Assembly (NCBI RefSeq): GCF_021389935.1 | Contig: NZ_CP089979.1 | Location: forward strand, 663,001-727,000 | Direction of reading: 5' to 3' | Source: Fulvivirga ligni | GTDB lineage: Bacteria > Bacteroidota > Bacteroidia > Cytophagales > Cyclobacteriaceae | DNA: 64,000 nt | In this document: piece after piece, positions 44,537-53,989 of the stretch | How positions within the stretch are numbered: position 1 is the stretch's first letter | Layout: each line of letters begins with the position of its first letter | Translations under genes and position numbers: made by a program | Notes under the pieces: generated by a model | What the model was told of the DNA's origin: nothing | The model's input: the letters and a program-made list of their open reading frames with translations, nothing else | Database searches by the model: none

Positions 44537-46021
44537 CTATACACTTTGATGCTCAGGAAGTTGGAAAGAGAAAGTTGTTCCATAATTGATCTTACTGGTG
44601 AGATTTATGGTGGCATTATGGATTTCAAGAATCTTCTTCACGATGGCCAAACCCAGGCCGGTATTGTTATTATCCAGGCTAATGCGCTTATCACCAATAT
44701 GATAGCGATCAAAAATAAATGGAATCTGATCTTTAGGAATGCCTGGCCCAGTGTCTGACACCTTAATTTCTACAAACTGATCAGTTTGATCTACAGCTAT
44801 TTGAATGGTGCCGCCCTCAGGTGTAAACTTCAAGGCATTATCGATCAGGTTTTGAAGTACGCGTTCAATCAAGGCCACATCGGCATACACCAAAGTGTTC
44901 TGTTTAACGGAAGTAGTCTTGATGGTAATATTTTTATCGTCTGCTAATATTTCAAACTTCTGACTGATGTCATTGATCAGCTCCTGAATGAAAAATGGCT
45001 CTTTTTTGGGCGTCACCTGCTTCGATTCCAGCTTTGATAATTCAAAAAGCTCATCCACTAGCTTGCGCAGCTTATCTGTACTTTCAAGAATAATTTTCAG
45101 GTATTTTTCTCTGTCTTTTTCAGAAAGCTGATCTCTTTTTATCATCAGCGTTTCAATATAACCATGGATCACGGCCAGCGGCGTCCTCAAATCATGTGAG
45201 ACGTTGCCCACCAGTTCCCGTCTCAGGTTTTCCATCGACTTCAGGTTCTCAATATTGCCCACTATAGTATCTGCCATTTCATTAAAAGCCAAGGCAAGAT
45301 CATTGAGCCCTCCGGTAGATTTCACAGGAATGCGAGCGCTCATCTCCCCTTTTTGAAAGCGTTTAACGGTGGTTATAATCTTATTTAAGTTTTTGATGAT
45401 CAGCCAAATGGCAATAATTCCTACTATCAAAGAGGCCAATAAAGCAATTAAGAAAGATCTTCCTCCTAGCCGCATGATATAGCTATTCCACATAAATGCT
45501 GAAACTGAATCGTATTCTTCACTTGCCAATACCACATATACGTAGCCTAGTGTAACATCTCCTTCAGCAATGGCTGCAGCAGAGAATACTTTCTGCACAC
45601 CAGGATTTCGCGGATCATCCCCTACAATATATTGCTGCTTATCAGAGGCTATGAATTGATGGACAGGGTCCAGATTAACGGAGTCCATTTTTACTCTTTT
45701 GTAAGGAGCCACATAGTTTAAAATCTTACCTCCAGGGTTTAAAATATACACTTCAATGCTGGGATTAATGGCCATCATGTGGTGCATGATCTCATCAGTG
45801 GCATTTTCAGATAATTCACCATCTATAAAGGGCTTTACCTCTTTTATAATGCTTTGGGCTATGGGTGCATTTAACACCTGATTTCTCTCCTGAAAATATT
45901 TCTCCGCCAGGGAGGCCGTAATAAACACATAAGCGAAACCGACAATCACTAAGACCCCCAGGAGCATCAGCGATATTTTCCAGAAAAATCCCAGTGAGTT
46001 ATTTTTAAATAATTGACTCAT
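44537..46021 (-). CDS. Sensor histidine kinase (HAMP-HisKA-HATPase)
   Basis: A 494-residue inner-membrane kinase. Membrane segments at about 14-36 and 188-209 enclose a periplasmic sensor of about 150 residues (IEVYILNPGGKILNYVAPYK, a PAS/Cache-like core). HAMP at about 207-262; HisKA with NVSHDLRTPLAVIHGY (phospho-acceptor H276); HATPase with N-box NLIDNALKFTPEGG and DTGPGIP. The start ATG overlaps the regulator's stop codon by 4 bp. It should phosphorylate that regulator. Downstream genes encode envelope proteins, so the signal is probably envelope-related. Confidence 0.95.
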   Translation of the reverse strand: MSQLFKNNSLGFFWKISLMLLGVLVIVGFAYVFITASLAEKYFQERNQVLNAPIAQSIIKEVKPFIDGELSENATDEIMHHMMAINPSIEVYILNPGGKILNYVAPYKRVKMDSVNLDPVHQFIASDKQQYIVGDDPRNPGVQKVFSAAAIAEGDVTLGYVYVVLASEEYDSVSAFMWNSYIMRLGGRSFLIALLASLIVGIIAIWLIIKNLNKIITTVKRFQKGEMSARIPVKSTGGLNDLALAFNEMADTIVGNIENLKSMENLRRELVGNVSHDLRTPLAVIHGYIETLMIKRDQLSEKDREKYLKIILESTDKLRKLVDELFELSKLESKQVTPKKEPFFIQELINDISQKFEILADDKNITIKTTSVKQNTLVYADVALIERVLQNLIDNALKFTPEGGTIQIAVDQTDQFVEIKVSDTGPGIPKDQIPFIFDRYHIGDKRISLDNNNTGLGLAIVKKILEIHNATINLTSKINYGTTFSFQLPEHQSV

Positions 46022-46731
46022 ATTAAAGACGTTACGGGTAATTCATCATTAAACCTATAGCCCACTCCCCAAGTAGTAAGTATGTATTCTGGCTGATTTA
46101 GGTCTTTTTCCAGCTTACTTCTCAGCCTGTTGATGTGAGAATTTACAGTGTGCTCATAGCCTTCAAATTCATATCCCCAGATTAAACTTAGCAGACGACC
46201 GCGAGAATAGCTGGTGCCAGGATTGGTCGCCAGAAGGTACAGTAGGTCAAATTCCTTGGGAGTAAGGTCAATTCGTTCTTGTTCGCGCAGGACTTTACGC
46301 TTGTTTTTATCAATCTGCAGATTGCCCAGCTTAATCACCTGCTCTATTTCATCGCTCTGCTTTAACATTTGCACCCTTCTGAAAATGGCTTTCACTCTGG
46401 CAATGAACTCTCTCACGCTAAATGGTTTAGTTAAATAATCATCGGCCCCTGTTTCTAGGCCAATAATTTTGTCCACTTCTTCGGACCTGGCGGTAAGCAT
46501 TAAAATAGGTGTTACTACATCATTGGCTCGCAGGTCTCTGCATATTTCCAGGCCATCCTTGCCGGGCAGCATTAGGTCCAGGACTATCAAATCAAATGAT
46601 TCATTCAGCGCCATGTTATAGCCAACTGCTCCGTTGGTAGCCATGCTCAACTGGCATTGTAAATCTTTCAGGTGTATTTCCAGCAGCTCTTTTATATGGA
46701 CATCGTCCTCTATAAGTAGTACCTTTTTCAT
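46018..46731 (-). CDS. OmpR/PhoB-family response regulator
   Basis: A 237-residue regulator. Receiver domain 1-118: acidic E8-D9-D10, phosphoacceptor D52 (VLDLMLPG), T80, K102 (YLTKPF). Winged-helix DNA-binding domain at about 133-230 (LTPKEFDLLYLLATNPG, then YEHTVNSHINRLRSKLEKD). It begins the regulator-kinase-lipoprotein-barrel operon. A 34-bp block with a direct repeat of period 11, the arrangement typical of OmpR-family sites, lies 26 bp before its ATG. Autoregulation is likely. Confidence 0.95.
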   Translation of the reverse strand: MKKVLLIEDDVHIKELLEIHLKDLQCQLSMATNGAVGYNMALNESFDLIVLDLMLPGKDGLEICRDLRANDVVTPILMLTARSEEVDKIIGLETGADDYLTKPFSVREFIARVKAIFRRVQMLKQSDEIEQVIKLGNLQIDKNKRKVLREQERIDLTPKEFDLLYLLATNPGTSYSRGRLLSLIWGYEFEGYEHTVNSHINRLRSKLEKDLNQPEYILTTWGVGYRFNDELPVTSLI

Positions 46732-46756
46732 ATATAGGTTGGGTGATAGTAGCAGT

Positions 46757-46790
46757 AAAAGTATATTTCAAGTATCACGAAAGTATCACA
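46757..46790 (-). promoter_or_regulatory. Predicted response-regulator box upstream of its own gene
   Basis: Same block as 42492-42525 (31 of 34 identical). On the minus strand it has GTGATAC-N4-GTGATAC, then TTGAAATATACTTTT. The half-sites lie where an activator could replace the -33 element. Confidence 0.7.
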
Positions 46791-46902
46791 TCATGAAACT
46801 TTATAAAGGTATTAGGCGTGAGTATAGAAAAAAGTCAAGGCACTGACTTTTCGGGTATTATTTCCGCAGAACTTAAAAGTGCTTTGATCGGTTTAATTTG
46901 TA

Positions 46903-46910
46903 TAAATTTG
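46903..46910 (+). promoter_or_regulatory. -7 box next to the start of the 160-residue protein
   Basis: TAAATTTG matches TAnnTTTG. A TTTG (46883-46886) is 16 bases upstream. The ATG at 46916 is only 5 bp after the box, so the transcript may be leaderless. The box rules out the upstream TTG at 46898 as a start. Confidence 0.5.
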
Positions 46911-46915
46911 TTTCC

Positions 46916-47398
46916 ATGCGAGTATTATTTGAAGAATTATCAGACGCTGCCAGAATTTGGATCTACCAGGCCGACCGGGCCCTTTCTGCAGCTGAGGAAG
47001 AAGCCATAGAAGTAAAAGCCAATGATTTTTGTGAACAATGGGCCGCTCATGGCGCTCCATTAAAATCATCTGCCAAAGTTTATCATCATAGATTTTTAGT
47101 ATTAGCTGCTGATGAGAGCTTTAACCAGGCCAGCGGTTGTTCTATAGACAGCTCGGTACACATGGTGCAGCAGCTGGAGCAGGAGTTTCAAATTAACTTC
47201 TTTGACAGAACCAAAGTGGCTTTTCTTCTAAAGGATGAAATTTTCATTGAATCATTAACCAATCTAAAAAATAGCGTAAACGAAGGCAAGATCGACAAAG
47301 ACACCATTACCTTTAATAATATGGTGGAGAGCAAAAAGGAGCTGGAATCTGCCTGGAAGGTGCCAGCGCACGCCACGTGGATCAAACGTTATTTTTAA
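46916..47398 (+). CDS. Conserved Bacteroidota cytosolic protein (unknown function)
   Basis: A 160-residue soluble protein (MRVLFEELSDAARIWIYQADRALSAAE...). It has HHRFLVLAADESFNQASGCSIDSSVHMVQQLEQEF, of which ASGCSIDSS is the most striking patch, and ends HATWIKRYF. Homologues with this pattern are widespread in Bacteroidota and often carry the misleading name 'ABC transporter ATPase', although no Walker motif is present. The role is unknown. The start is set at the ATG 46916 rather than the TTG at 46898 because of a promoter element between them. Confidence 0.7.
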   Translation: MRVLFEELSDAARIWIYQADRALSAAEEEAIEVKANDFCEQWAAHGAPLKSSAKVYHHRFLVLAADESFNQASGCSIDSSVHMVQQLEQEFQINFFDRTKVAFLLKDEIFIESLTNLKNSVNEGKIDKDTITFNNMVESKKELESAWKVPAHATWIKRYF

Positions 47399-47488
47399 GA
47401 ACAAGGCTTAAATCATAAAATAAAGAGTTTTTCGTTATACTATTAAGGTCAATAAGTTATAACTTTAGTCCAAAGGACCAATTTGTCA

Positions 47489-49489
47489 ATGAGTGCTAAA
47501 ACCAATCTTCTAACCCTACTAACTGCCTTACTTATCTTTTCTTGTAACCTGGAAAAAAAGGCATGGAAAACATTTGATAGGGGTGAATTTCAATCATCTA
47601 TTGAGATGTATAATGATATTCTAAAAAAAGATCCTAATGACGGTATGGCCAACTTCTTCGTAGCCGAATCTTACCGTCAGTCTAACAGGATTCCAGAATC
47701 TGAGGCTTATTATAAAAGAGCTGTTGATGATGGCGTAAGAAATGACTCGATCAGACTTTTCTATGCTTTCGCTTTAAAGTCTAATGCAAAGTATGATGAG
47801 GCCCATAATCAGATTGATGAATTTTTAACTGAAGTAGAAGAAGAAAAGTATCAAAAATGGGGCGAAGAGGAGCTTAGCAATCTTAACCATTTAGACGAGG
47901 TCCGTAAAACAGAAAACTTCTACAGAGTAAAAAATCTGGAAGAAATTAACTCTTCTGAGGCAGACTATTCTCCTGTTTATAATGATGGTGAACTTTACTT
48001 CACCAGCTCCAGAGCAGATAATAAAATCTATAAAGCCACCGGAACTCCTTTTAGTAACATATATAAGGCTACTACCAAAGGGGCTGTAGTGGATACAACC
48101 AGCATCTCCGGCCTGGGAGATTTAATTAATAACTATAACATAAACGAAGGATCTGTAACTTTTACGCCTGACGGAAAAACCATGGTGTTTGCCAGAGGTA
48201 ATTCTGGTAAGAAAAAGGGTACAGAAGATGTGAATTTATACATTACAAGTAATAGAAATGGTGCCTGGTCTGAACCACGAATGCTTACAGGTATTGGAGG
48301 TTCTGGCTATTGGAATAGCACGCCAGCATTTAGTAGAGATGGTAAAACTCTTTACTTCTCCAGTAACAGACCTGGAGGTATTGGAGGAACCGATATTTAT
48401 TCTGCTAAAAGAAACTCCAGAGGTAGATTTTATAGGGTTGCCAATTTAGGCTCAAGCATTAATACTGCTGGAAATGACATGTTCCCATTTATTTCAGATG
48501 ATGGCTCCATGTACTTCTCTAGTGATGGCCATCCTGGTTTTGGAGGCCTTGATCTATTTGTGGCCAAGCGTGTGAACGGTAAGATTACGGTGGAAAACAT
48601 GGGTGAGCCAATGAACACCAAATCGGATGATTTCGGCTTATATCTATTTAAAGCAGATAGAGGGTTTTTTGCTTCTAACCGAGAAGGTGGAAAAGGTGAC
48701 GATGACATTTATACTTTCTTAAATGAAGATCCTGACTTAAAAATTGTAAACTACTATTTACAAGGCATCACTATGACACATGATGATGAGGACAAGTTAG
48801 TGATACTTCCAGGTGTAACTGTAAAACTATTAGATGCCCAAGGTGAAGAACTGAACGAAACCAGCACCGATAGTGAAGGTAAATTTGAGTTTAGGGTGTA
48901 TGAGCATGAGCGATACAATTTGGTTGCTGAAAAAACGGGAGGCAAAGAGCAATACCTTGTGACCAGGCAAGAATTCTCAACCATCGGGAGATCAGTGAAC
49001 AGAGATACACTTACCCAATTAGTGACCAACGTAAAGTTTGACACTCTCATGGTTCTTGAGAAGATAGAGAAAGACAAAATTTTCGTTCTGGAAAACATCT
49101 ATTATGATTTAGATAAATCAGAAATTAGAGAAGATGCAGCCCGAGAGCTGGATAAGCTTGTAACTATCTTGAAGGATAACCCTGAACTAATCATTGAGCT
49201 TAGCTCACATACAGATTCACGCCAAACGGATGATTATAACAAAAAGCTTTCTCAGCGAAGAGCCAAATCAGCTGTGGACTATCTGGTGTCTCAGGGAATT
49301 GAGTCCAAGCGACTAACAGCTGTGGGTTATGGTGAGTCTCGTTTAATTATTCAAGACGCACAAACTGAAGAAGAGCATCAGGTAAACCGTAGAACAGAAT
49401 TCAAGATATTAGAATTGGGTAAGCCTAAGCAGAACCCGGATGAATTTGATGAAGATCGTTTCTTCGATAGTGGAGACGGAGATTTGTAA
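47489..49489 (+). CDS. PorE-like TPR/propeller/OmpA lipoprotein
   Basis: A 666-residue predicted lipoprotein (MSAKTNLLTLLTALLIFSC; ATG 47489 chosen over the TTG 6 bp upstream). Domains in order: TPRs at about 25-150, a PD40/WD40-like propeller at about 155-410 (KTLYFSSNRPGGIGGTDIY, GFGGLDLFVAKR), a carboxypeptidase-regulatory-like domain at about 425-510, and an OmpA C-terminal domain at about 550-655 (IYYDLDKSEIREDAARELDK, LSSHTDSR, LSQRRAKSAVDYL, NRRTEF). This order and length match Porphyromonas PorE, a T9SS component that binds peptidoglycan, but paralogues with this layout are common, so the symbol is not given. Confidence 0.85.
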   Translation: MSAKTNLLTLLTALLIFSCNLEKKAWKTFDRGEFQSSIEMYNDILKKDPNDGMANFFVAESYRQSNRIPESEAYYKRAVDDGVRNDSIRLFYAFALKSNAKYDEAHNQIDEFLTEVEEEKYQKWGEEELSNLNHLDEVRKTENFYRVKNLEEINSSEADYSPVYNDGELYFTSSRADNKIYKATGTPFSNIYKATTKGAVVDTTSISGLGDLINNYNINEGSVTFTPDGKTMVFARGNSGKKKGTEDVNLYITSNRNGAWSEPRMLTGIGGSGYWNSTPAFSRDGKTLYFSSNRPGGIGGTDIYSAKRNSRGRFYRVANLGSSINTAGNDMFPFISDDGSMYFSSDGHPGFGGLDLFVAKRVNGKITVENMGEPMNTKSDDFGLYLFKADRGFFASNREGGKGDDDIYTFLNEDPDLKIVNYYLQGITMTHDDEDKLVILPGVTVKLLDAQGEELNETSTDSEGKFEFRVYEHERYNLVAEKTGGKEQYLVTRQEFSTIGRSVNRDTLTQLVTNVKFDTLMVLEKIEKDKIFVLENIYYDLDKSEIREDAARELDKLVTILKDNPELIIELSSHTDSRQTDDYNKKLSQRRAKSAVDYLVSQGIESKRLTAVGYGESRLIIQDAQTEEEHQVNRRTEFKILELGKPKQNPDEFDEDRFFDSGDGDL

Positions 49490-49508
49490 AAATATAATTT
49501 AGTCAATG

Positions 49509-49550
49509 AAAAGAGGGAGCCCAGTTTACACTGAGGCTCCCTCTTTTTTT
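49509..49550. terminator. Bidirectional terminator inside a convergent 3' end
   Basis: AAAAGAGGGAGCC (49509-49521) pairs with GGCTCCCTCTTTT (49535-49547), followed by T residues. The right arm also encodes the last codons of the PepSY gene on the opposite strand (stop at 49526). Confidence 0.9.
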
Positions 49551-50749
49551 ATTTTAGGTTTTTGAAGCTTCGGCTTAGCCGTTTTTCTAATTTGTTTTGG
49601 CTTAACCACCTCTTCACGATCATTTTTATTTCTCCTACCCCACCAGATGAGAAAGCCTGTTACGGGTAAGCTGGTACAGATAAGGCTTGCTATAAAGGCC
49701 AGAATCTTACCCGGAAGACCAAGAATAGCTCCTACATGAATATCATAGTTAGCAGTGATCAATTTCTCGCCAAAATTCTTGTCACTATGTTTTCTGTGAA
49801 TAAGTAACTCTCCACTATATTGATCATACTGCAGATTGGCCTGTTTATAATACAGCCCTTCCAGCTGCTGCACGGTAACATTAACCACCGCCGTACTATC
49901 ATGCGGTTTTGAAATAGACATGCCATACATATCCGGGTACTCAGCCAGTGCTTTATGATAGGCAGTATTTATGGGGCTGAATTTTTCATCTACTTCTGTA
50001 AATTTCGAAATGCCTTGTTCAATTTTTGGAGGCACTGTGGTACCTGAAGCAGCTACATAAACTAATCCTTTAAACCAGGCAAACGCCCAAACCATACCTG
50101 TAAAGGCTATGATCAGCGCGACCAGTGATATATAAAAACCGAGTACATTGTGAAGATCATAGTTAAATCTTCTCCACTGCGAAAATTTCTTAATGCTAAA
50201 CCGCTGTTTTCGTGCTGCTTTATTCTTGGGCCACCACAATACAATCCCGGAAATAAGCATCACTACAAAAATGAAAGTGCTCCAGCCAACAATAGACTGC
50301 CCGTATTTCGTACTGAGTAAAAGGCTCCAATGTAGATTTTTAATTATGGAAAAGAACTCATATTCATTGTTCATTACCCCTAGAACCTCTCCGGTGTAGG
50401 GATTAACATAGGCAGTTCGATATTCCTTGATCATCCCAAAGTAGGTGACTGCCTCAGGGTCACCCACATAGGTCATAAATGCCCACGAGTGATTCGGCTG
50501 TTGATAGAAAGCTGTGTAGTTAATGATGCTTTCCTCTCCCAAGGCCCCCTGAGCAATATCCCAGGCTTCCGAGGCTGATAATCTTTCGGTGCCCGGGTTA
50601 TCCACATAGAGCAAATCCCTATGCACAGCGCTAAAAATCTCCTCCCTGAAAACGTAAATAGCTCCTGTAATACTCACAATGAATACAATAAGGCCCGAGG
50701 CTAGACCCAGCCACAAATGAATTTTTCCAATTGCCTTTTTAATCTTCAT
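49526..50749 (-). CDS. PepSY-associated membrane protein (iron reductase-like)
   Basis: A 407-residue inner-membrane protein of the PepSY-TM (PiuB-like) family: KIHLWLGLASGLIVFIVSITGAIYVF as first segment with the family HxWxGL-type motif, an extracytoplasmic PepSY part, NLHWSLLLSTKYGQSIVGWST, FNYDLHNVLGFYISLVALIIAF and GAILGLPGKILAFIASLICTSLPVTGFLIWWGRR as later segments (quoted in parts). Conserved His residues could bind haem. Members sit beside siderophore receptors and are thought to reduce or release siderophore iron in the periplasm. Here the gene is third in the receptor operon (2 bp after DUF4198). Confidence 0.88.
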   Translation of the reverse strand: MKIKKAIGKIHLWLGLASGLIVFIVSITGAIYVFREEIFSAVHRDLLYVDNPGTERLSASEAWDIAQGALGEESIINYTAFYQQPNHSWAFMTYVGDPEAVTYFGMIKEYRTAYVNPYTGEVLGVMNNEYEFFSIIKNLHWSLLLSTKYGQSIVGWSTFIFVVMLISGIVLWWPKNKAARKQRFSIKKFSQWRRFNYDLHNVLGFYISLVALIIAFTGMVWAFAWFKGLVYVAASGTTVPPKIEQGISKFTEVDEKFSPINTAYHKALAEYPDMYGMSISKPHDSTAVVNVTVQQLEGLYYKQANLQYDQYSGELLIHRKHSDKNFGEKLITANYDIHVGAILGLPGKILAFIASLICTSLPVTGFLIWWGRRNKNDREEVVKPKQIRKTAKPKLQKPKIKKEGASV

Positions 50750-50751
50750 TA

Positions 50752-51486
50752 TTAAAGATTAATGCTGTAAGTGGCACAGTGCCAAATAAATTCGTAATCC
50801 TCTCCCTTGTAAGTACCTGGCACCTCTTCCTTTTTGGTGGTTTCGATGATGTATTTTGTAGCCCATGGCAGCTTAAAAGAAATTTTCCCATCCTCATCAG
50901 TGGTGAGCTTTTTAGACCATAGATCGCTGATATAGATATCCACCTCCTGTTCGGCTATAGGCTGGCCTTTATAGAGGATTTGTAAATGCGCCTCTCCTTC
51001 TTTTTCATAATCACCTTTACTAAGGTCAATTACTGAAAGGCCATTTTCATTGGATTTAGCAGAAGCTTTATCTGATTTACCAACCAGCACCTGAGCGGTG
51101 GAATGATAATGTGTTTTGAATATGCCAAAATCATATTGTGTATAATCAAGCACATCGATTTCATCATTATTAAGTGCTACGGTATAGGTACCTTCTTTTT
51201 TAGGGGTAAAATTAGCGGCATAATGATCCGCCTGTGGCTGCACTTCCAGAAGCATTTTTTCTCCGGCCGGGTCGATTAGCCAAAGTTTGAAGTTGTTAAC
51301 ATTTTTATAGTGCTCTCCGGCTACCTCCTCTATCACTCCATAAGTGTACTCACCAAAATACACTTTCACCGTGTGCTTCTGCCCTACTTTTCCGGTATGT
51401 GCAGACTCTATCCACAGGTAATGCGCTTGGCTAATGAACGGTATAAAAACCAATAAAACAGACCATTGAATTATTCTCGAAATCAT
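50752..51486 (-). CDS. DUF4198 periplasmic protein of the iron operon
   Basis: A 244-residue exported protein (signal cleaved near SQA-H). HYLWIESAHTGKVGQKHTVKVYFGEYTYG is the typical DUF4198 beginning, and LQILYKGQPIAEQEVDIYISDLWSKKLTTDEDGKISFKLPW the end with an Ig-like strand order (quoted in parts). DUF4198 proteins accompany TonB receptors and metal transporters and may bind metal through N-terminal His. It lies between the siderophore receptor (68 bp) and the PepSY gene (2 bp). Confidence 0.82.
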   Translation of the reverse strand: MISRIIQWSVLLVFIPFISQAHYLWIESAHTGKVGQKHTVKVYFGEYTYGVIEEVAGEHYKNVNNFKLWLIDPAGEKMLLEVQPQADHYAANFTPKKEGTYTVALNNDEIDVLDYTQYDFGIFKTHYHSTAQVLVGKSDKASAKSNENGLSVIDLSKGDYEKEGEAHLQILYKGQPIAEQEVDIYISDLWSKKLTTDEDGKISFKLPWATKYIIETTKKEEVPGTYKGEDYEFIWHCATYSINL

Positions 51487-51554
51487 ATTTTTTATAAATG
51501 CGATTGCCCCAAAGCATATGCTTTTGAGGCAATCTGGTTTGCATAAAGATTATC

Positions 51555-53910
51555 TTAGAAAGTGTAAGCCACGTTTAATCTGAAGTTCGTTCCTGGCTCA
51601 GTTTGCCAGTAGTATTCAGATCTATAGCTGGCACCCGAATACAGGTACTCGTTGAGTATGTTATTTACATTAAGGCCTACTCTTATATCATCGTTTTGCC
51701 AGCTCAGCGCGCCATCTAATCGGAAGTAATCCGGAAGTACGGATTCGTTACTCTCCGCCCCAGTTCCAGGAAGAGCGATCAACCTGATACTGATAGCCTA
51801 GAGAAATGCCTACACCTTTTAATACTGATCGCTGGAAAGTATATTTTAACCAGCCATTGGTCATGTGTTTGGCGTGGCCTGCTACTCTGGCACCGATATT
51901 ATCTTCATTGGTATCTTCAGTGATTTCTACATTTGTGTTAGCATAGTTTAGGATTAAGCTTAATCCAGATACTATTTCGCCCTGCACATCAAATTCAATA
52001 CCTTTGGATTGTACCTGACCTAACTGTACTGAGAAAAGTGCATTTTCAGGGTCTGCAGTTAATACATTGTCTTTTGTAATCTGAAATACGGTTAATGAAG
52101 ACTTCCATCTCCCGTCTAACCAATTCTTTTTAATACCAGCTTCTACATCCTTGGCTGATACGGGATCAAAAGCATTTCCAAGTCTGTCATTTCCAGTTTG
52201 AGGTAAAAATGATTCATCAAACAAACCATAAACACTTGTACTTTCATCGATTGAGAAGCTTAAACCTACTCTAGGTGTGAATTTGCTGTCTTCGGTGCTG
52301 GAGCCGTATGATTCTCCATGATAAGAAGTGTGCCTTCCTGCCAGAGTTAATCTTAACTTATTGTCAAAAAAGCCTAATTCATCCTGAACATATAAGGCCA
52401 CAATTCTATTTTCGATTATGGCAGGGTATCCACCATTATAAGCCCTTACGCGAATATCTTCAGATCTATCAATAGTAGGAATTTGCGATGATGGTACTCC
52501 ATGGGTTGGGTTATAAATGTTGAATGTAGAGTCAGTTCCTAACACTCCTCCTTGCCACCAGTCAGCCCAGTAGTTTTTGGTGTTCATATCAAGGCCCGCT
52601 AAAATTCTGTGCTTCACAGCGCCAGTTTCAACATTTCCATTCAAATACACCTGGCCAGATTTCATAATGCTTAAAGCATCAAAACTGCTCATGGTTCGAG
52701 TCAAAAATCCATCTTCTGTTAAATTAGCATACCAGAAAGAGTTGCCTTCCTGCTCATAGTTCAGGTATCCTAATTGTGTAGTTAGTCTCCAATTATCATT
52801 TAGCTCATGGTGAAGGTTTACAAATACGGTTTGTTCCTTCATGGTAGTAGGATCAATATTGGGCTCTGCAATAGTAAAATCTCTAGGAAGATTTCCCATC
52901 TCGTTAGAGAAAACATAGGCAGAACCTGCCGCTAACATCTTAGAATCTTGAATAGTGAACTCAGCCGTAACACTGGTTCTGTCGCTGAAAGAATATTTTA
53001 ATGATGGAGCAAAAGTAAAGCGATCATTGAATTCATAATCTCGGTGAGAATCTTTGGTAGATCCCATGATATTCAGACGATAAAGGAGTTTTTCATCTTT
53101 GGTAATTTTTCCACCTATATCTAAGGCGCCTCTCAACGTGCTAAAACTTCCTGCCATTAAAGACACTTCATTGGTTTGATTAAGCACTGGCTTTTTCGTT
53201 ACTACATTATAAAATCCACCAGGCTCACCAGCGGCCATCATGAATCCCGCCGGTCCTTTTACAAACTCTATGCGGTCTACCATAGACATATCTTCTGTCA
53301 ATGGACCCCACGAACTTTCTATATTCACACCATTTCTCATGGCTGGAATACGGAATCCTCTCATGTTAATTCTGGCGAAATTGCCCCAGTGTTCTATCAT
53401 TTGAGCACCAGAAACATTTCTAGTTACTCCCTCCAGCATATCTACAATTTGCTGATCTTTAATAGCTGTTTTTGAGATCACCTGTATATTTTGTGGCGCT
53501 TCCAGCAGCGGAGTACTCATTCTCAAAGCCTGAGATGGTTGCTCTATATTATAACTCTCACTCTGCCCTTGTACTATTACATCTTCCAGCTGCTGGATCG
53601 ACTCGTTTAAGGTAATCACAGGAAGTGTAACGGCTTCGCCTGCCTGTACAGTTATTTTAATTTCCTGTTTTTGAAGACCCACCGAAGAAATAATTAGAGT
53701 ATAATTTCCTGCAGGGGCTTTCAAAGTAAATTCTCCAGTTTCCTTCGTTATTGTGCCGTATCCTGTATTATCCAGGGCCAGGTTCACATAAGCTGCTGGC
53801 TGACCATCAGCCGTTAGTACCTTTCCATTAACCGTACCTTTGTTGGATTGAGCAAAAGAATATGATAGGAAAGAAATAAAAAATATTAAAGCAGTAAGTT
53901 TCTTTCTCAT
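51555..53910 (-). pseudogene. TonB-dependent siderophore receptor, frameshifted near C-terminus
   Basis: An outer-membrane ferric-siderophore receptor. Frame 1 (53910-51748) holds the signal peptide, a carboxypeptidase-regulatory-like domain (about 22-110), the plug (IKDQQIVDMLEGVTRNVSGAQ, GFRIPAMRNGVNIESSWGP, VDRIEFVKGPAGFMMAAGEPGG) and most of the barrel. Frame 2 (51782-51555) gives the last strands, PDYFRLDGALSWQNDD to the C-terminal aromatic NFRLNVAYTF. One extra C in the CCCC run at 51758-51761 explains the break; without it the product is 784 residues with WNWAESNES at the joint. First gene of an iron-type operon with dual operators at its promoter. Confidence 0.88.
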
Positions 53911-53931
53911 AGTTGATATGTTAGTTTATTT

Positions 53932-53954
53932 TTATTTAGATTGATTATAAATAA
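53932..53954. promoter_or_regulatory. Iron-type operator 1
   Basis: TTATTTA (53932-53938) and TAAATAA (53948-53954) are perfect inverted arms around GATTGATTA. It covers the predicted transcription start of the siderophore-receptor gene. The arms and spacing repeat in operator 2. Confidence 0.7.
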
Positions 53955-53957
53955 TAG

Positions 53958-53988
53958 CAAACATACTAGGCATCTTCTTTTCATGCAA
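53958..53988 (-). promoter_or_regulatory. Promoter of the siderophore-receptor operon
   Basis: On the minus strand TTG (53988-53986), 20 bases, then TATGTTTG (53965-53958), a full Bacteroidota promoter. It lies between operators 1 and 2. Confidence 0.7.
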
Positions 53989-53989
53989 T

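Noticed and set aside
46818-47009. A 63-residue plus-strand frame before the conserved 160-residue gene
   Set aside because: It overlaps that gene in another frame and spans its promoter; no protein-like features.
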